Source of the DNA: Geosiphon pyriformis
Taxonomy: Eukaryota; Glomeromycota; Glomeromycetes; Archaeosporales; Geosiphonaceae
Length of the DNA stretch: 64,000 nt
Direction of reading: 5' to 3'
Assembly: GCA_016748015.1 (NCBI GenBank)
Contig: JAAOMT010000682.1
Span: 4,709 to 68,708 of the forward strand
Positions 31,972-44,316 of this stretch are shown piece by piece. Position numbers and translations under genes: made by a program. The notes under the pieces were generated by a model. The model worked only from the letters and a program-made list of their open reading frames with translations. It was not told the DNA's origin and did no database searches. Position 1 is the stretch's first letter; each line of letters opens with the position of its first letter.

Positions 31972-31988
31972 TGGTGCTCTCTGTGAGG
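31972..31988 (+). promoter_or_regulatory. Primer-binding site of Gyp-3
   Basis: TGGTGCTCTCTGTGAGG two bases after the LTR end. Confidence 0.75.
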
Positions 31989-34300
31989 TATAATCTTACA
32001 GAAAACCAGCACTAACAACACCCATCCAAACAGTAGCAGAATCCGAAGAAATAGGAACAAACTATTTGAGATTTGCAAAATCCTTATTTTAATATTATCA
32101 CACCTATTTCGGATTAACAAATAATAGTTGGCCAACAGAATTAGCTTTTAACTGCTATGTCAACAAGAGAATAGCATATTATTTAGGAGGCCAAAGAAAT
32201 CCAAAATTCACATTCAACAATTTTTTTAGTGAACTACTCCAAAACACCACTCTTCCACAAAACTATTTATTTGCACTCTTAATCACAAAAATAAACAGGG
32301 AAATTGAAAAATATACCAAGTAGAAATTTTCTATTACTTTTGCTGACAAAGAAAAAAGAAGGTTACAAACACCAGCAGGAATACCAAAGCAGATTTAATT
32401 ACTCACTTGGAAGAAACAAAAATTTGATTCACCTGCTAATTCATTATATCACCACACACCCAGAAGTATTATCAACATAATAAGCATGGCTACAGCAAGC
32501 AGGACAACACTATTGAACAGAATTCTATTTTAAAGTAAACAAAAAAAAGCAGAGTTATTAGAAACATATGGCAATCATTTTGAGGGATTTAAATCACAAT
32601 TTCCAATGCCATCAGAAATTTGATTACCACTATTACAACCAGATTTCGGAGCTGTTAGTCCTTGGAAAATAACTGACTCCAAGGAAGAGGGAAGTAGCAA
32701 TCAGAAAAATAGCAAACAAAACCCAATCCTAGAAAATCCAGAAATTAAAACTCCAGTTAATCAAACTCTGAAAAATCAGAATGATCAAAATTCTGACATT
32801 ATTACTTAGAAAAACTTACCTTTGATAATTGTGATTAATTCACTGCCAGCTTTACCAATCGACAAACAGCAATAGCAATAGCCACAACCATCATTCCAGT
32901 AGTAACTACAACAGCAACCACAACTGCAACAACAAAACTTGGATCCAATAACCTACGCCCCAATAGCAAAACTTGAAAAATTCACTGGTGAAGAGGATGA
33001 TGCCCAAGTGTGGCTAAATAATATTGAAAAAGCCATTGCAGCCAATGGATGAAATAATGCCAGAGCCATGCAAGCCATTTCATATTTTTTTCAGGATGCT
33101 GCTGACTCTTGGTATCAAAGCTTGGCCAACAAACTTCAGGATTTTAATGTATTCAAGCTTGCATTTTTACAATATTTTAGCAATAATAATAGTATTAATC
33201 ATCTAGTAAATATCTTCACCACCATTAAACAAAAAGAAAATGAAGCAGTTACTACTTATTTAGGATGCTTTCACAGAAATCTGCACCAGATTCAGGCAAT
33301 CCAAGCCAATTATTTCACAGTACCAAAAATTCTAAATTAATTCATTAGAGGCCTGCACAGTAACATTCTTCAATGCATATGTTCAATGCATCCAGCAAAT
33401 TTTCAAGCTGCTGTTACAAATGCCAGAGATTTTGAAGCAGCTAAACTCAAAGCTAACTATGTCTAAGCCGTAAATCTAGTAATGAACAGATTATCTGACT
33501 TGGATTCCAAATTAAAACAATTCAGTAAATTAATTAATCAGAAATTAGAGAGATACTTAGCTAACAACAACCAGACAATTTATTAACCTCCTCAATGATA
33601 CAATAATCAAGAAAACTATAATTGTGTCCAAAATCAACCATGTTCATCATCATCAACCAATTAATCATGACAACAGAAAATGTGTGTTTGCCACTATTGT
33701 GGTAAACAAGAACATCTGCAATTTGAATGTTACAAAAAAATAACTGACCAATAATCAGAAAATCAATATCAAAACCCCAATTGCTGGTTTCAAACTCCGA
33801 GTTATCAATACCATTGAGCACCATATCAACCAAATTACCTATCTATAATACAGCAGTCAATCTATCAACCATTAATTTATCAACTGACAACACCCATAAT
33901 TTATCAACCACCACAGTCACAGATAATTTATCAACCCCAACAAATTGCAACACTGTCACCAAACTCAGCTCCAATGACATCAAGAAATCTCTGATCTAGG
34001 ACCACTCAAAACTAGAGATTGGTGATGATTGTCCACCAACTGATTTCTAGCTTATTAAACCAGCCATTAAGATTATACTAGTGGAGTTTAGGAATCAGGT
34101 ACATCCAAAACCCAAGTTTTCAGAACTATTTAAATCTCCTAGTTATTTCAGAAAACATCTTATCCAACCAACTGGAACACAACCACAAACAACAATTGGC
34201 TAGCAACATACTTCTAGCCACTGTTACCAACAATGAATTATTAGTAGTAATTTTTCTATTTGAACTTGAGAAACTGTTATCCATGGCCTTGTTTAATAAA
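31989..34300 (+). pseudogene. Gyp-3 Gag, decayed
   Basis: The N-terminal domain (SWPTELAFNCYVNKRIAYYLGG, NYLFALLITKINREIEKYT, LLTWKKQKFDSP, about 32130-32440) matches Gyp-5 but not Gyp-1. The capsid runs from IAKLEKFTGEEDDAQVWLNNIEKAI (32960) to DAADSWYQSLANKLQDFNVFKLAFLQYF (about 33175), then RGLHSNILQC. The knuckle CHYCGKQEHLQFEC (about 33694-33735) keeps CX2CX4HX4C. A Pro/Gln/Tyr-rich region follows. Several in-frame TAA/TAG at likely Gln codons (CAA/CAG) fit C-to-T decay. Confidence 0.8.
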
Positions 34301-34356
34301 ACTGCACTCAAAGAAAAACTGATCACTGCCATGTACACTAATGTGAAAGTTGATGG
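34301..34356 (+). pseudogene. Gyp-3 protease, N-terminal start (left of Gyp-4)
   Basis: KEKLITAMYTNVKVDG, the segment just before the DSG strand in Gyp-1 (MALYTDAKVGG). It is cut by Gyp-4 and continues at 44317. Confidence 0.75.
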
Positions 34357-34409
34357 TATTATTTGAGTAAAGAAACTGATTCAAAGTTATGAAGAAATAT
34401 AACCAGAAC

Positions 34410-34550
34410 ATAACATAACACAGAATAATGCACAATAATGTTGGATAATGTGTTATAACTTAGAATAGTGCAAGATAATGTGCTATAACATAGGATAACA
34501 CAAAATAATATAGGATAACTAGTAATAATGTAGAAGAATGAAACAATAAC
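34410..34550 (+). repeat. 10-bp-phased ATAA array in Gyp-4 U3
   Basis: ATAA/ATAG recurs every 10 bases, for example at 34425, 34435, 34445 and 34455, the reverse complement of the TTAT array in Gyp-1. The copy in the 3' LTR is at 43481-43576. Confidence 0.85.
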
Positions 34551-34618
34551 AGAAATAACAAAGCAATAGTTAGCAATAACAAAACAATCAGAAACAATCC
34601 TGTAAAACCAAAAGAATG

Positions 34619-34625
34619 TATAAAA
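34619..34625 (+). promoter_or_regulatory. LTR TATA box (Gyp-4)
   Basis: TATAAAA followed by GCAAGTAGCTGTAAAA, at the same place as in Gyp-1. Confidence 0.6.
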
Positions 34626-35362
34626 GCAAGTAGCTGTAAAAAGAAGAAAGACAAGACAGATAGATATGAACCACTAGACAAAAATCAAATATCTCTCTCC
34701 TTCATCATTTATTATATTCATCTTCTAAAATAAATCAATTATTAAGAAATCAGAATTCTAAATTCATGTTCTCAAACTTTGTGGATTTTATGTGAACTAA
34801 CTATTATTTTATACCTTTATTTTAGGACAGATGCTCTTAGCATAATTATCTCGAACCATTAATGATTTGGACCAATTGCTTTTGATCATGACAATTGACA
34901 ATACTAATTCTTTTCTTTCTCTCTTTTATTTATTTATTTATTTATTTCTTTTTATTTTTTTTTATTTCTTTTCTTTATTCTTTTGTGGAGCAGCAACATA
35001 GTAAAATTGACTGTTTGAAAATAGACTTTGTAATAGCCTAGTAAAAGAAGAAAGCTCCTTCTAGGTTTTTGGATATTAACATTATTTGATAGCTTATCAG
35101 AAAGGCAAAAAGACAACACCAGACCTTAATGACTGTGCTCGTTAGCTCAGAGAAAAAAGCTTATTTTTATAAGAAGTTGCAATTAGTGAAAACCAAAACT
35201 CTGTGTCTTATAACCAAAGAACTCAACAGGTAAATTCACAACCAGTAGATAAGACTTTCAGAGACTGATAATCAAGACTAAGCCAATGGAATTACACAAA
35301 CCACATATTAAGAGCACCAAACATTATCATTTTTTTATCCTACCAAGTTTACCTGTAACATT

Positions 35363-35379
35363 TGGTGCTCTCTATGAGG
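35363..35379 (+). promoter_or_regulatory. Primer-binding site of Gyp-4
   Basis: TGGTGCTCTCTATGAGG two bases after the LTR end, one base different from Gyp-3. Confidence 0.75.
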
Positions 35380-35421
35380 TTATAAATCCACAGAGACAGA
35401 GCACTCCAGAAATTCACAAAA

Positions 35422-37020
35422 GTGGCAACTATTAGAACAATAAGAAAAGACCATTCCCCATATGGAAGAGGATTATTTCAATACTTTCGAAAAGATCTAG
35501 GTATACCAGCAGAAACCACCATTGCAGAAAGTGATTTTTGCAACTATATCAATGCAAAAATCAACTGCTTGTTAGGCCGTGCAACTGATACAGGGAGACT
35601 TGGAAAACAAATTCATCAAAGCTTACTAGGATACTTAACAACTACCACTACTCAAGCAATCACTGAAACTCTATGCATAATAAATACAGACATTAAACAC
35701 TATGTAACAAAACAATTCTCTCAAGTACAACAGCCAGTAAAATCCAATCCAGAAGAATACAAGTACAAATCCAATAATCCCACAACTGCCCAAGATAAAT
35801 CCACAGTCAACAAGAAACCAAGATTTCTCTTCCCAACAACTTTTTCATACCATCAGACACCCCATAGTAGAATTGTATTCAATCCACTTCTGGAAACCCA
35901 GATAGAAACACCACAAACTCTTGAAAATTCACATCCTTGGGGTCAACACAGTTGGACCAAATCACTAGGAAAATACGGATTACTGTTTGGAAATCTTACC
36001 CCAACAGCCAGTTAAACAAAAGAAAAAATGTCAACTTGGAAACAACCACCAGCACAAAACCAAGTAGAATCAGCATCTCCCCTAATAGAAAAAACAGCAA
36101 TCTTATAACCTATTGGTTTAAGTGACAAAGAAAAACAATCAGCATTAGCACCCAAAAAACAATCGAATACATGAACACTAATCTCTGTAAATGTAACCAG
36201 TAACACCCTACCTATCAATTGGATCATGGCTTACTGAGATATTGCTAAGTTAGAAAAATTCTCAGGGGAAAAAGACAACATGTATTTGTGGATTGTGGAA
36301 GCCAAGAAAGCAATCACTGCTAACAACTGAGATGATGACAGAACTATTCAAGTGCTGTCATTTTTTCTAACTGGAACTGCAGACTTGTGGTATCAAAGTC
36401 TTGCAAAAAAACCAACTGATTTTAACACCTTTAAGCTTGCCTTTCTATGATACTTTTGCGACCCCAATACTTTAATATGATTGCAAAATCAATTCAGTAT
36501 AATTAAACAAAAAGATCATGAAGCAGTAACTACTTATCTTGGACAATTCAATCAAATTTTTTGTCAAATATTAGCTATTAAAAGAGACTACTACACTGTG
36601 ACACAAGTTCTTAATTAATTCATTAAAAGATTGTGGAATAGTATTTTAAGATCTGTAAGACCCCATCATCTGACCAATTTACAAGATGCTGTTGTTTTCG
36701 CTTGCAATTTTGAGTCCACAGAACAAGAAACAAACTATACCCAAACCATTAATTTAGCCATTAATGGAACCTCTGACATCAATGCAAAGATAACCCAATT
36801 AAGTGAAAAACTAACTCAGAAAATTGAAGAATTTTTAGCTGGAACTTATCAACTATCACAATGGAGAGAAAATAACAACAATAGCAGATACCTACAGTAA
36901 CAAAATCATCAACAACAGCAACAACCTTGGAGATCCAATTCCTGCAACTGTTACTACTGCCAGAAACCTGAAAACATTGTCTGTGACTACAAAAAGAAAA
37001 TAATAGACCAAAATTAAGGA
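35422..37020 (+). pseudogene. Gyp-4 Gag, decayed
   Basis: The N-terminal domain (35422-36015) is close to Gyp-1: YGRGLFQYFRKDLGIP, FCNYINAKINCLLGRATDT. The capsid (36230-36760) includes IAKLEKFSGEKDNMYLW, TADLWYQSLAKKP, RLWNSILRSVRPHHL. The knuckle reads CYYCQKPENIVCDY, so the His and last Cys are lost. As in Gyp-1 the conserved region opens with GTG (35422); the only codons upstream, back to a TAA at 35383, include no ATG. Confidence 0.85.
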
Positions 37021-37499
37021 AACCAATACCAGCAACCAAGATATTAGCAAAACATGGTATTCCAATATTTTATCTCTTAAAATCAACCACCCCAGTATAC
37101 ACAACAAGTCCCATACACTTAACCACCACTCCAGAATTATTATCAACCATCACTAATAACACAAGCAATCTCTTACTATCAAACTCTCTCTTACAGCCAG
37201 TCCAGACCTTGAGCCATAGATTATAATTAGGAATGGAGGAATCCCAACAACAATCAGGCACAAACCAACAGTAGACTATTTCAACCAATCTCTCGCAGTC
37301 CTGCCCAATTTTGACTAGCACCAACTGGATACCTGAATCAAGCTTTCTATCTTGGTCTCATAGAAGACCAGAGTTTTGATAAATCTATACCTGTGGAAAG
37401 AAGGGATGTAGAACAAATTTCCCAATCTTCCAAGCAAACAAAAAACAATATCCCACCAGCTACTATTACTGAGAACACCACCCTAACCGCCATATTTCT

Positions 37500-38060
37500 T
37501 TTTGACATCAATAATTTGAACACTCATAGCCTTTTTAATAGAGCAGCCATCAATTAGGATAAACCAATAATGGCTCTGTACACCAATACTAAAATCAAAA
37601 ACATAGAAATTAAATTAATTCTCAATAGCAAATCAGCAAACAGTATAATAATGAAACAATTCATAGATTAATTAGGTCACCAAGTAGATCGTGCCACAAC
37701 TGTCTGAATTATTACCACAGATGACAATACCAAAACCCTAATCAGAAAAATTGATAACTTCTTTTTTAAAATCAATGGAATCCAAATTCCTACAAAGATC
37801 CTGGTCATAAAAGCCACACAATATCAAGTTCTCATCAGAAATGACTGGTTGGCCAAAGTCCATGTCACTTTTGACTAAAACACACAGGAATTACAGATTA
37901 CTTTTAATGGACAACATGTCTGAGTTCTGGCTACATGCAAACACTTCAAAGTCCAAAGCTTGGAAGAACTGCTAATTAAATTCGAAGACACAATACTACT
38001 ACCAACCATAGAAACCTATTAAGTTTCATGAGCAAATGATTACCGAGCAGAGTTACTCTC
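37500..38060 (+). pseudogene. Gyp-4 protease, decayed
   Basis: IMALYTNTKIKNIEIKLILNSKSANSIIMKQFID: the active-site LDSGSA reads LNSKSA, losing both Asp and Gly. TLIRKIDNFFFKINGIQIPTKILVIKATQYQVLIRNDWL follows, then ATCKHFK and IETY as in Gyp-1. Several stops. Confidence 0.8.
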
Positions 38061-38149
38061 AACACCAACTTAGAAAGAAAAGAGAAAAAGAAAAGCAAAA
38101 AAAGAACTACAATTAGCACCTGCAGGCTATTCCACCCCAAGTCAAGGAA

Positions 38150-38890
38150 GTCAATAGTATCGAACCCTGAAATTAACTTGTGTTGACTGTGAGAAAAAGT
38201 TATCTTCTATGGGCACATGTATCAAAGATGATGAAAAATGGCCAACTACTACCAAACATTACTGCAAACCTTGTGTGTTAGAAAAATTTGGCAGACCAAA
38301 ATAACAAGACAAATAAGACAATACACTATGTCTTGTCTGTAGTGAGATCCTGCCAAATAAAAAACTATAGAACAATGTTCCCGGCAGAGGAAGAACATAT
38401 GATGAAGCATGTTAATACACCATCTTGATCAATGATTGGGTACAAAAAGGAACTCCAATCAATGACATCTGGAAATGAGTGTTATGATAATTGGATGGAT
38501 ATTCCCACAATAAACATGAGATTTGGAGAATGGCAAATGCAAAAGCAGAGAGCACTACAATCAGAAAAATATAGAAAATCAAAAACAACCCCTTATCCCT
38601 TCCAGAACACAAATATATTATGACTTTTGACATCTTTAGCAACATTGAAAATGATCCAGAATACTTCCACAAGCACTACCAAAACCTGGCACCGACTAGA
38701 GAAGAGCAGAAACAAAGATTAGCTGGCTTAAACACAAAACTGTGTGATCATTGTTTGATCTCTTGTCACTTTCAGTACTGTGATGAATGCAATATTATGT
38801 TTAACCTGCCTTCAAGAAAACTATACCTGATCATCAAACTACTGAAACCTAAGGTAGAAAAGAAATTAATCACTAAGAACATGTTGTTTT
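38150..38890 (+). pseudogene. Gyp-4 multi-CxxC linker
   Basis: LTCVDCEKKLSSMGTC...HYCKPC (38175-38275), LCLVCSEILP...TYDEAC (38325-38415) and LCDHCLISCHFQYCDEC (about 38740-38795). Cluster 2 has lost one Cys to Tyr. HNKHEIWRMANAKA lies between. The last open piece is 38620-38892. Confidence 0.7.
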
Positions 38891-38984
38891 AAAGATCCAA
38901 CTGAGGATACCAAAACAGAACAGTATCTCATGTATTCCGATTTATCCAAAAAATTAGAATTAAAATAGTACAGTGACAACGAAA

Positions 38985-39425
38985 AAAAAATCTGCCCCAA
39001 AAGAGCACATGACACTGATGCTGGTTTTGACCTATAATATTCTAGACAATAACCCATAATTATAACCTCACATTCTCTTGTAAAAATAGACCTTAAAATA
39101 GTGTTAAAAATTCCTGTTAGTACAATGGTACAAGTTGCCTCTTAATCTAGTCTAGCCAAGAAAAAAATTGACATAAAAAGAAGAATTATCAATGCCAGTT
39201 ACATGAGAAACATCATAGTGATGCTACAGAACAATTTGAACAAATCCTACAAAATAGAATCACAAGAAAAGATTGCCCAAGCTATCTTTCTACTCTTAGT
39301 CAAAATACTCCAATTAACTTTAATAACAACCCAAGAAAAATTAGGCTTCATTGCTCAAGAAATCAATAAATTTGGGTCAAGTAAAAGAGAAAATGTATCA
39401 GTTAATTTTACAGAGGAAGACAGTA
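38985..39425 (+). pseudogene. Gyp-4 dUTPase-like domain, decayed
   Basis: Motif 1 KRAHDTDAGFDLxYSRQ (about 38999-39050) is well kept, including the DAGFDL core. Motif 2 ASxSSLAKKKIDI, motif 3 RRIINASYMRNIIVMLQN (catalytic Asp now Asn), motif 4 EKIAQAIFLLLVKI, motif 5 INKFGSSKRENVSVNF. A stop in motif 2 replaces the conserved Arg of SRSSLA. Confidence 0.85.
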
Positions 39426-39493
39426 ACAAAGTAAAACTTATCTACGTCAACACTGTTATTTCTATCCCTCTGTACTGACAATACATTCTTAAA

Positions 39494-39880
39494 GTGAACA
39501 GAACAATCCAAAATCAAGCTCTGTTATTTAAAGTGGACCCCAAAATCTGTTTTCTAGCCGATGTTATTAACTTATATCTACTAGCAAAGGCCCATAAGCA
39601 CTTCAAAATCCCTATTCACAATCTGACTGAAGACATTATAGAAATTCCAGAGAGAATCTTTATTAGTTCTATATTCCCAGATATTCAGAATCCAAATAAA
39701 CCCCAGCCCATTCCAAAATTTTGCACAATTGTTCTTATTCTGTGACATTACCTCACAAGTATGGAATCTGCAAAAAAAAAGTTACTTGTTCATGCTAAAA
39801 GAAATCAATAAACTCAATTTGGGAAACCTAAACACTCTACAACAAATGCAACTTAAGGTTTTACTGAACTAATATGCTGA
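39494..39880 (+). pseudogene. Gyp-4 beta-rich linker
   Basis: LYLLAKAHKHFKIPIHNLTEDIIEIPERIFISS (39570-39668) is the clearest copy of this unrecognised segment, followed by IPKFCTIVLIL and the pre-RT region. Confidence 0.55.
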
Positions 39881-40690
39881 TGTCTTTGCCAGTGAAAATG
39901 AGTTCAGATGCACTGACATTGTAAAACATTAGATTGATATGGGAAACACTTAACTTATTAAACAGCGAACTTACCGAGTACCCTATTTGACAACAATCTT
40001 ATCAAACAAGAAGTCCAATGAATGCTCAACAATGGCTTAATTAAAAAATTGTTAAGCTTTTGGTTCTCCCCAGTAGTTTTAGTCACCAAAAAAAATGAAA
40101 AGATATGATTCTACATGAATTACTAAAAGTTAAATAGCATCACCTAAGGAGATAGTTATCCCACTTCCCTTATCCAAGAAATTCTGGACAATCTAGGAAA
40201 AAAAAAATAGTTCTCATCATTAAACTTAGCCAGCAGATATTGGCAGATTGAAATAAATCCCAAAGATAAAAAAAAAACGGCATTTACCACTTGAGATAGA
40301 AACTTTGAGTTCAATGTAATATCCTTTGAACTCTACAACACTCCTGTCATGTTCCAATGTCTTATGGATGTCGTGTACAAAAAAATTCTTTGGAAATCAG
40401 TTGTAGTTTACTTAAACAACACAAATGTGTTCTTTGAAACATTTGACAATCATCTGCTGCACCTTCAACAAGTCTTCGAACATCTTTGAAATGCCGAATT
40501 AAAACTCAATCCTGAGAAATGTTTCTTTGGGAAAACCAAGTTGAAATTCCTAGGACACATGATTGGCAAAGATGAAATCAAATCCAACCCAGACAAGATT
40601 CAAAAAGTTAAAGATTTCCCAGTCCCAATCAACCTTCAAGAGTTATGAGAATTTTTAGGATTGGCAGGATACTACTGCCAATTTATCAAA
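39881..40690 (+). pseudogene. Gyp-4 reverse transcriptase, decayed
   Basis: SWFSPVVLVTKKN-type fingers (40050-40090), SSLNLASRYWQIEINPKDK (first Asp to Asn), FELYNTPVMFQCLMDVVYKKI, then VVVYLNNTNVFFETFDNHLLHLQQVF (about 40402-40480): YLDD reads YLNN, both Asp lost. LKFLGHMIGKDEIKSNPDK is preserved. Confidence 0.85.
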
Positions 40691-41215
40691 GGGTTTTCAA
40701 CTATCACAAAACTCCTTTACTATTTGTTGTCCAAATACATGCCATACCTGTGGAAGGAAGATCAACAAAAAGCTTTTGACTATCTCAAGCAGCAACTGAT
40801 CACATCTTTAATATTGATCTGCCCCAATTTCACTAAATGTTTTATTGTCACTACAGATGCCTTGAAGAATGCATTAGAAGCCATCTTGTTACAAATAGAA
40901 TCAGACAACAGAGAACATTCAATCATGTATGCTAGTTGTAGCACAAGTTTAGCTGAGAAAATCTACAGTGCAATGGATCTAGAATGCCTTACCATTTATT
41001 GGGCAATACAAATATGAAAACACTACCTCAGTCAACCATTTAACTTATATACAGATCATAAAAAACTTATTTAATTACTCAATAACTCACAACTGGAAGA
41101 AAAATATGCAAGATGGAATACTTATTTGCAGCAATTTCTATTCAAAGTTTATTACAAAGAAGGATCTAAGAACACCAATGTTGACAGTTTGTCGAGAATA
41201 CCACAGACCTAATCC
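40691..41215 (+). pseudogene. Gyp-4 RNase H, decayed
   Basis: LICPNFTKCFIVTTDALKNALEAIL keeps the first Asp, AMDLECLTIYWAIQI keeps the Glu, and LYTDHKKL keeps the last Asp (about 41047-41072). NTNVDSLSRIP closes the domain. Stops near 41018 and 41072. Confidence 0.8.
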
Positions 41216-41419
41216 CAAACCCATGGACACATTCACTTATCAATGACTATATCAGTACCTATTGACACTATGTTTCAAGGAGATATTATCTCAATAGAAA
41301 CAAAGTATCATATAAAAACAAGCCCAAAATTATTTTATTTAAGACAACCAACTATATCAACAAGAATGCTGAAACCACTCTATCTCACAACAAGTTATAA
41401 AGAACAATGAAAAGAAAAC

Positions 41420-42370
41420 TATATTACATAGTATGCATTCTGATCCAACCATAGAACACTTTAACAAAGATATTACTCTCAAAAAAACCCTAAATTTATA
41501 CTATTGGCCAATGATACACAAAGACATTTTCAAATATGTGCTTAATTATGACTTATGCCAGTAAAAAGAAGGAGCAAGATCAATAGAACCACTTTGACCC
41601 ATTCCAATTGAAAATCTATTTAATAGAATTGGAATCAATTTGGTTGGACCTCTCTCAATTACATCCCAAGGAAATTGCTATATCACTGTAGCCATAGACT
41701 ATTTTACAAAATGGCCAGAAGCCAGAGCAATTCAAGTGGCTGATGCCAAAACAGTAGCCGAATTTGTGCATCAAGACCTAATTTGCTGACATAGATGTCT
41801 AAAAGAATTATTATCTAATCAGAGAACACATTTTGTTAATAATACATTAACTGAACTAAGCCAATGATTTGGAATAAAATGACTCTTATTGTCACCATAC
41901 CACTCACAAATAAATAGACTGGTAGAACAATTTAACTGAACACTGTGCAAAGCACTAGCAAAAATAAGTCATAAAAACAAACAAGAATGAGACATATTTA
42001 TATCTTCTGTATTCTTTGCATACCAAATATTGAAACAAAATATGACTTAGTTTACACCATTTGAACTAGTTTATAGAAAAAAAGCTACATTACCAATTAA
42101 ACAAGTGATACTATCATACCTAACAAAAACAATCAACAAAGAGAATTTTGAAGCTACTTTACACCAAAAAACATACCAGTTAATAGAAACATTAAAAAAC
42201 AATTGAAGAACAGCAGCTGACAATATTAGTTACATTCAAGAATAACAAAAAAAAAGACATAATAACTGCCTACCAAAACAACCAATGGAATTCAAGATTG
42301 GAGACCAAGTACTGTTACATAGTACAAAAGCTAAGAAACAGTGGAGTGGAAAGTTCGACTTAAAGTGAGA
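41420..42370 (+). pseudogene. Gyp-4 integrase, decayed
   Basis: MHSDPTIEHFNKDITL...YYWPMIHKDIF shows the HHCC start. FNRIGINLVGPLSIT has Asp to Asn; LLSNQRTHFVNNTLTEL has the second Asp to Asn; RLVEQFN keeps the Glu. ITVAIDYFTKWPEARAIQVADAKT is intact. MEFKIGDQVLLHSTKAKKQWSGKFD ends the domain. Confidence 0.8.
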
Positions 42371-43405
42371 TAATCCATTTTACATATACAAAGCTTTAGG
42401 AAATGAAGCTTACAAATTACAATTGGAAGACAGAATTTTAAAGAGAGTAGCACATGGAAATCAGTTAAAAATTTATCATACAAAACAGGAATCATCATTA
42501 TCAGTACCTCAGCTAGGAACACAAAATTCATTAATCAGACCAGAAAATATACCACGAAATCTAGAACCAATCATTATTATTGAAACATAGACAATGTGCA
42601 GCAAATTAAATTAAGGAATTCAAATATATATAGCATTCAAAAAACAGCAAGAAATAATAAAACTTTCAACATAGACCTGTCAAATCAAATTCTACAACTT
42701 TTGAAACAACTATTTGACACAATTCAACAATCTTCTGCTCAAATAGAAGTGACAATTAATAAAGAAAAAATATGCTATAAAAATAGGAGCAAAAAAAAGA
42801 TGGGTGTGAGTTCAACTAGAACTAACTTTTTCCATCCCTACACTCTGCCCAAGAAAAGAATTTTACAAAAAAAAATTAAATCATCTCAGACAAAGCTTGA
42901 AGAAAGCATGGAAGAATGAGAAAAAGTTTATAAAAGAAGATACTTGGTCTCCAAGCTTGAAAAAATTAAAGAAGCTTTAGCTTATAGAATCAATCTTCCT
43001 GAAACAGGAGAATAGACACCAGACAATACAAAGAAATGAAAAGAAAAACTTTCTCCAGCTTATTGATTCTACAAAATAGATAAACAATTAAACTTAAAGA
43101 TACCATATGGAGACTTCAGCCAGAAAACTTTCAACAAAAAAGCAATGCAACAAGTAGAAAAATTTGTAGAAAAAAGCAATTTGACCCTATATTACAAAGC
43201 AGCATATCGACTATATATTACTTTCCAACTTTGTCCAAATATATTGTTGTATGGATCTATAAAGATGATAACAGTTAACAACATAGGACAAATTACCAAT
43301 TGACAGTTTGAAAACCTACAAAAAACAATATTTGACATAACCATTAAATATTACATAAATGAAAATATAGAAACAGATACATATAATTTCACAAGAGCTC
43401 AATTC
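42371..43405 (+). pseudogene. Gyp-4 post-integrase C-terminal module
   Basis: ALGNEAYKLQLEDRILKRVAHGNQLK leads to an open 107-codon piece (42596-42919) and LSPAYxFYKIDKQLNLKIPYGDFSQKTFNKKAMQQVEKFVEKSNLTLYYKAAYRLYITF. It aligns throughout with Gyp-1 14366-15400. The function is unknown. Confidence 0.6.
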
Positions 43406-43406
43406 T

Positions 43407-43420
43407 AAAAAAAAGAGGAA
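43407..43420 (+). promoter_or_regulatory. Polypurine tract of Gyp-4
   Basis: An A8GAGGAA run three bases before the 3' LTR. Confidence 0.7.
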
Positions 43421-43423
43421 TAA

Positions 43424-44316
43424 TGTTACTTGAGTAAAGAAACCAATCTGAAGTTATGAAAAAACATGACCAGAACATGACATAACACAGAATAGCACAT
43501 AATAACATTGGATAATGTGTTATAACTTAGAATAGTACAGAATAATATGTTATAACATAGGATAACACAGAATAACATAACAAAACAATCAGAAGTAATC
43601 CTGTAAAACCAAAAGAATATATAAAAACAAGTAGCTATAAAAGGGAGAAAAACAGGACAGATAGATATGAACCACTAGACAAGAATCAAATATCCCTCCT
43701 CTTCATCATTTATCATATTCATCTTCTGAAATAAATCAATTATTAAGAAATCAGAATTCTGAATTCATGTTCTCAAACTTAGTGAATTTTATGTGAACTA
43801 ATCATTATTTTGTACCTTTGTTCCAGGACAGATGCTCTTAGCATAATCACCTCAAACCATTAATGATTTGGACCAATTGCTCTTGATTACAGCAATTGAC
43901 GATACCAATTTTTTTTTTTTTCTTTCTTTTATTTATTTTGTGGAGTGACAATATAGTAAAATCAACTGTCTGAGAATAGATTTTGTGATAGTCTGGTAAA
44001 AGAAAGAAGCTTCCTCTAGGTTTTTGGATATTAACATTATCTTAATAGCTTACCAGAAAAATGAAAAGACAATGCCAGACTCTAATGACTGCGCTTGTTA
44101 GCTCGGAGAAGAAAGCTCACCTTTATAAGAAGTTGCAATCAATGAGAACCAAAACTCTGTGTTTTATAACCAAAGAACTCAATGGGTAAATTCACAACCA
44201 GTAGATAAGACCTTCAGAGACTGATAATCAAGACTAAGCCAATGGAATTACATGAATTATGCATTGAGAGCACTAAACATTATCATTTCTCTACTTTACC
44301 AAGTTTACTCATAACA
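43424..44316 (+). repeat. Gyp-4 3' LTR
   Basis: TGTTACTTGAGTAAAG to TTTACTCATAACA. Compared with the 5' LTR it lacks roughly 75-100 bp after the 10-bp array (junction at about 43576, ending in an ATAACA shared by both sides). Confidence 0.9.

Larger units (their letters stand above)
34357..35360 (+). repeat. Gyp-4 5' LTR
   Basis: TATTATTTGAGTAAAG (TGTTAC altered) to TTTACCTGTAACA. It is the reverse complement type of the Gyp-1 LTRs. Confidence 0.9.
34357..44316 (+). mobile_element. Gyp-4: Ty3/gypsy retrotransposon at the innermost nesting level
   Basis: 9,960 bp. LTRs are 1,004 bp (34357-35360) and 893 bp (43424-44316); the difference is partly a 3' LTR deletion after 43576. Internal order equals Gyp-1 and similarity to it is high, so both belong to one family. 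Flanks are ATGG (34353-34356) and ATGG (44317-44320), an intact 4-bp duplication. It carries no further insertion, so it is the last arrival in this nest, yet it is riddled with stops. Confidence 0.9.
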
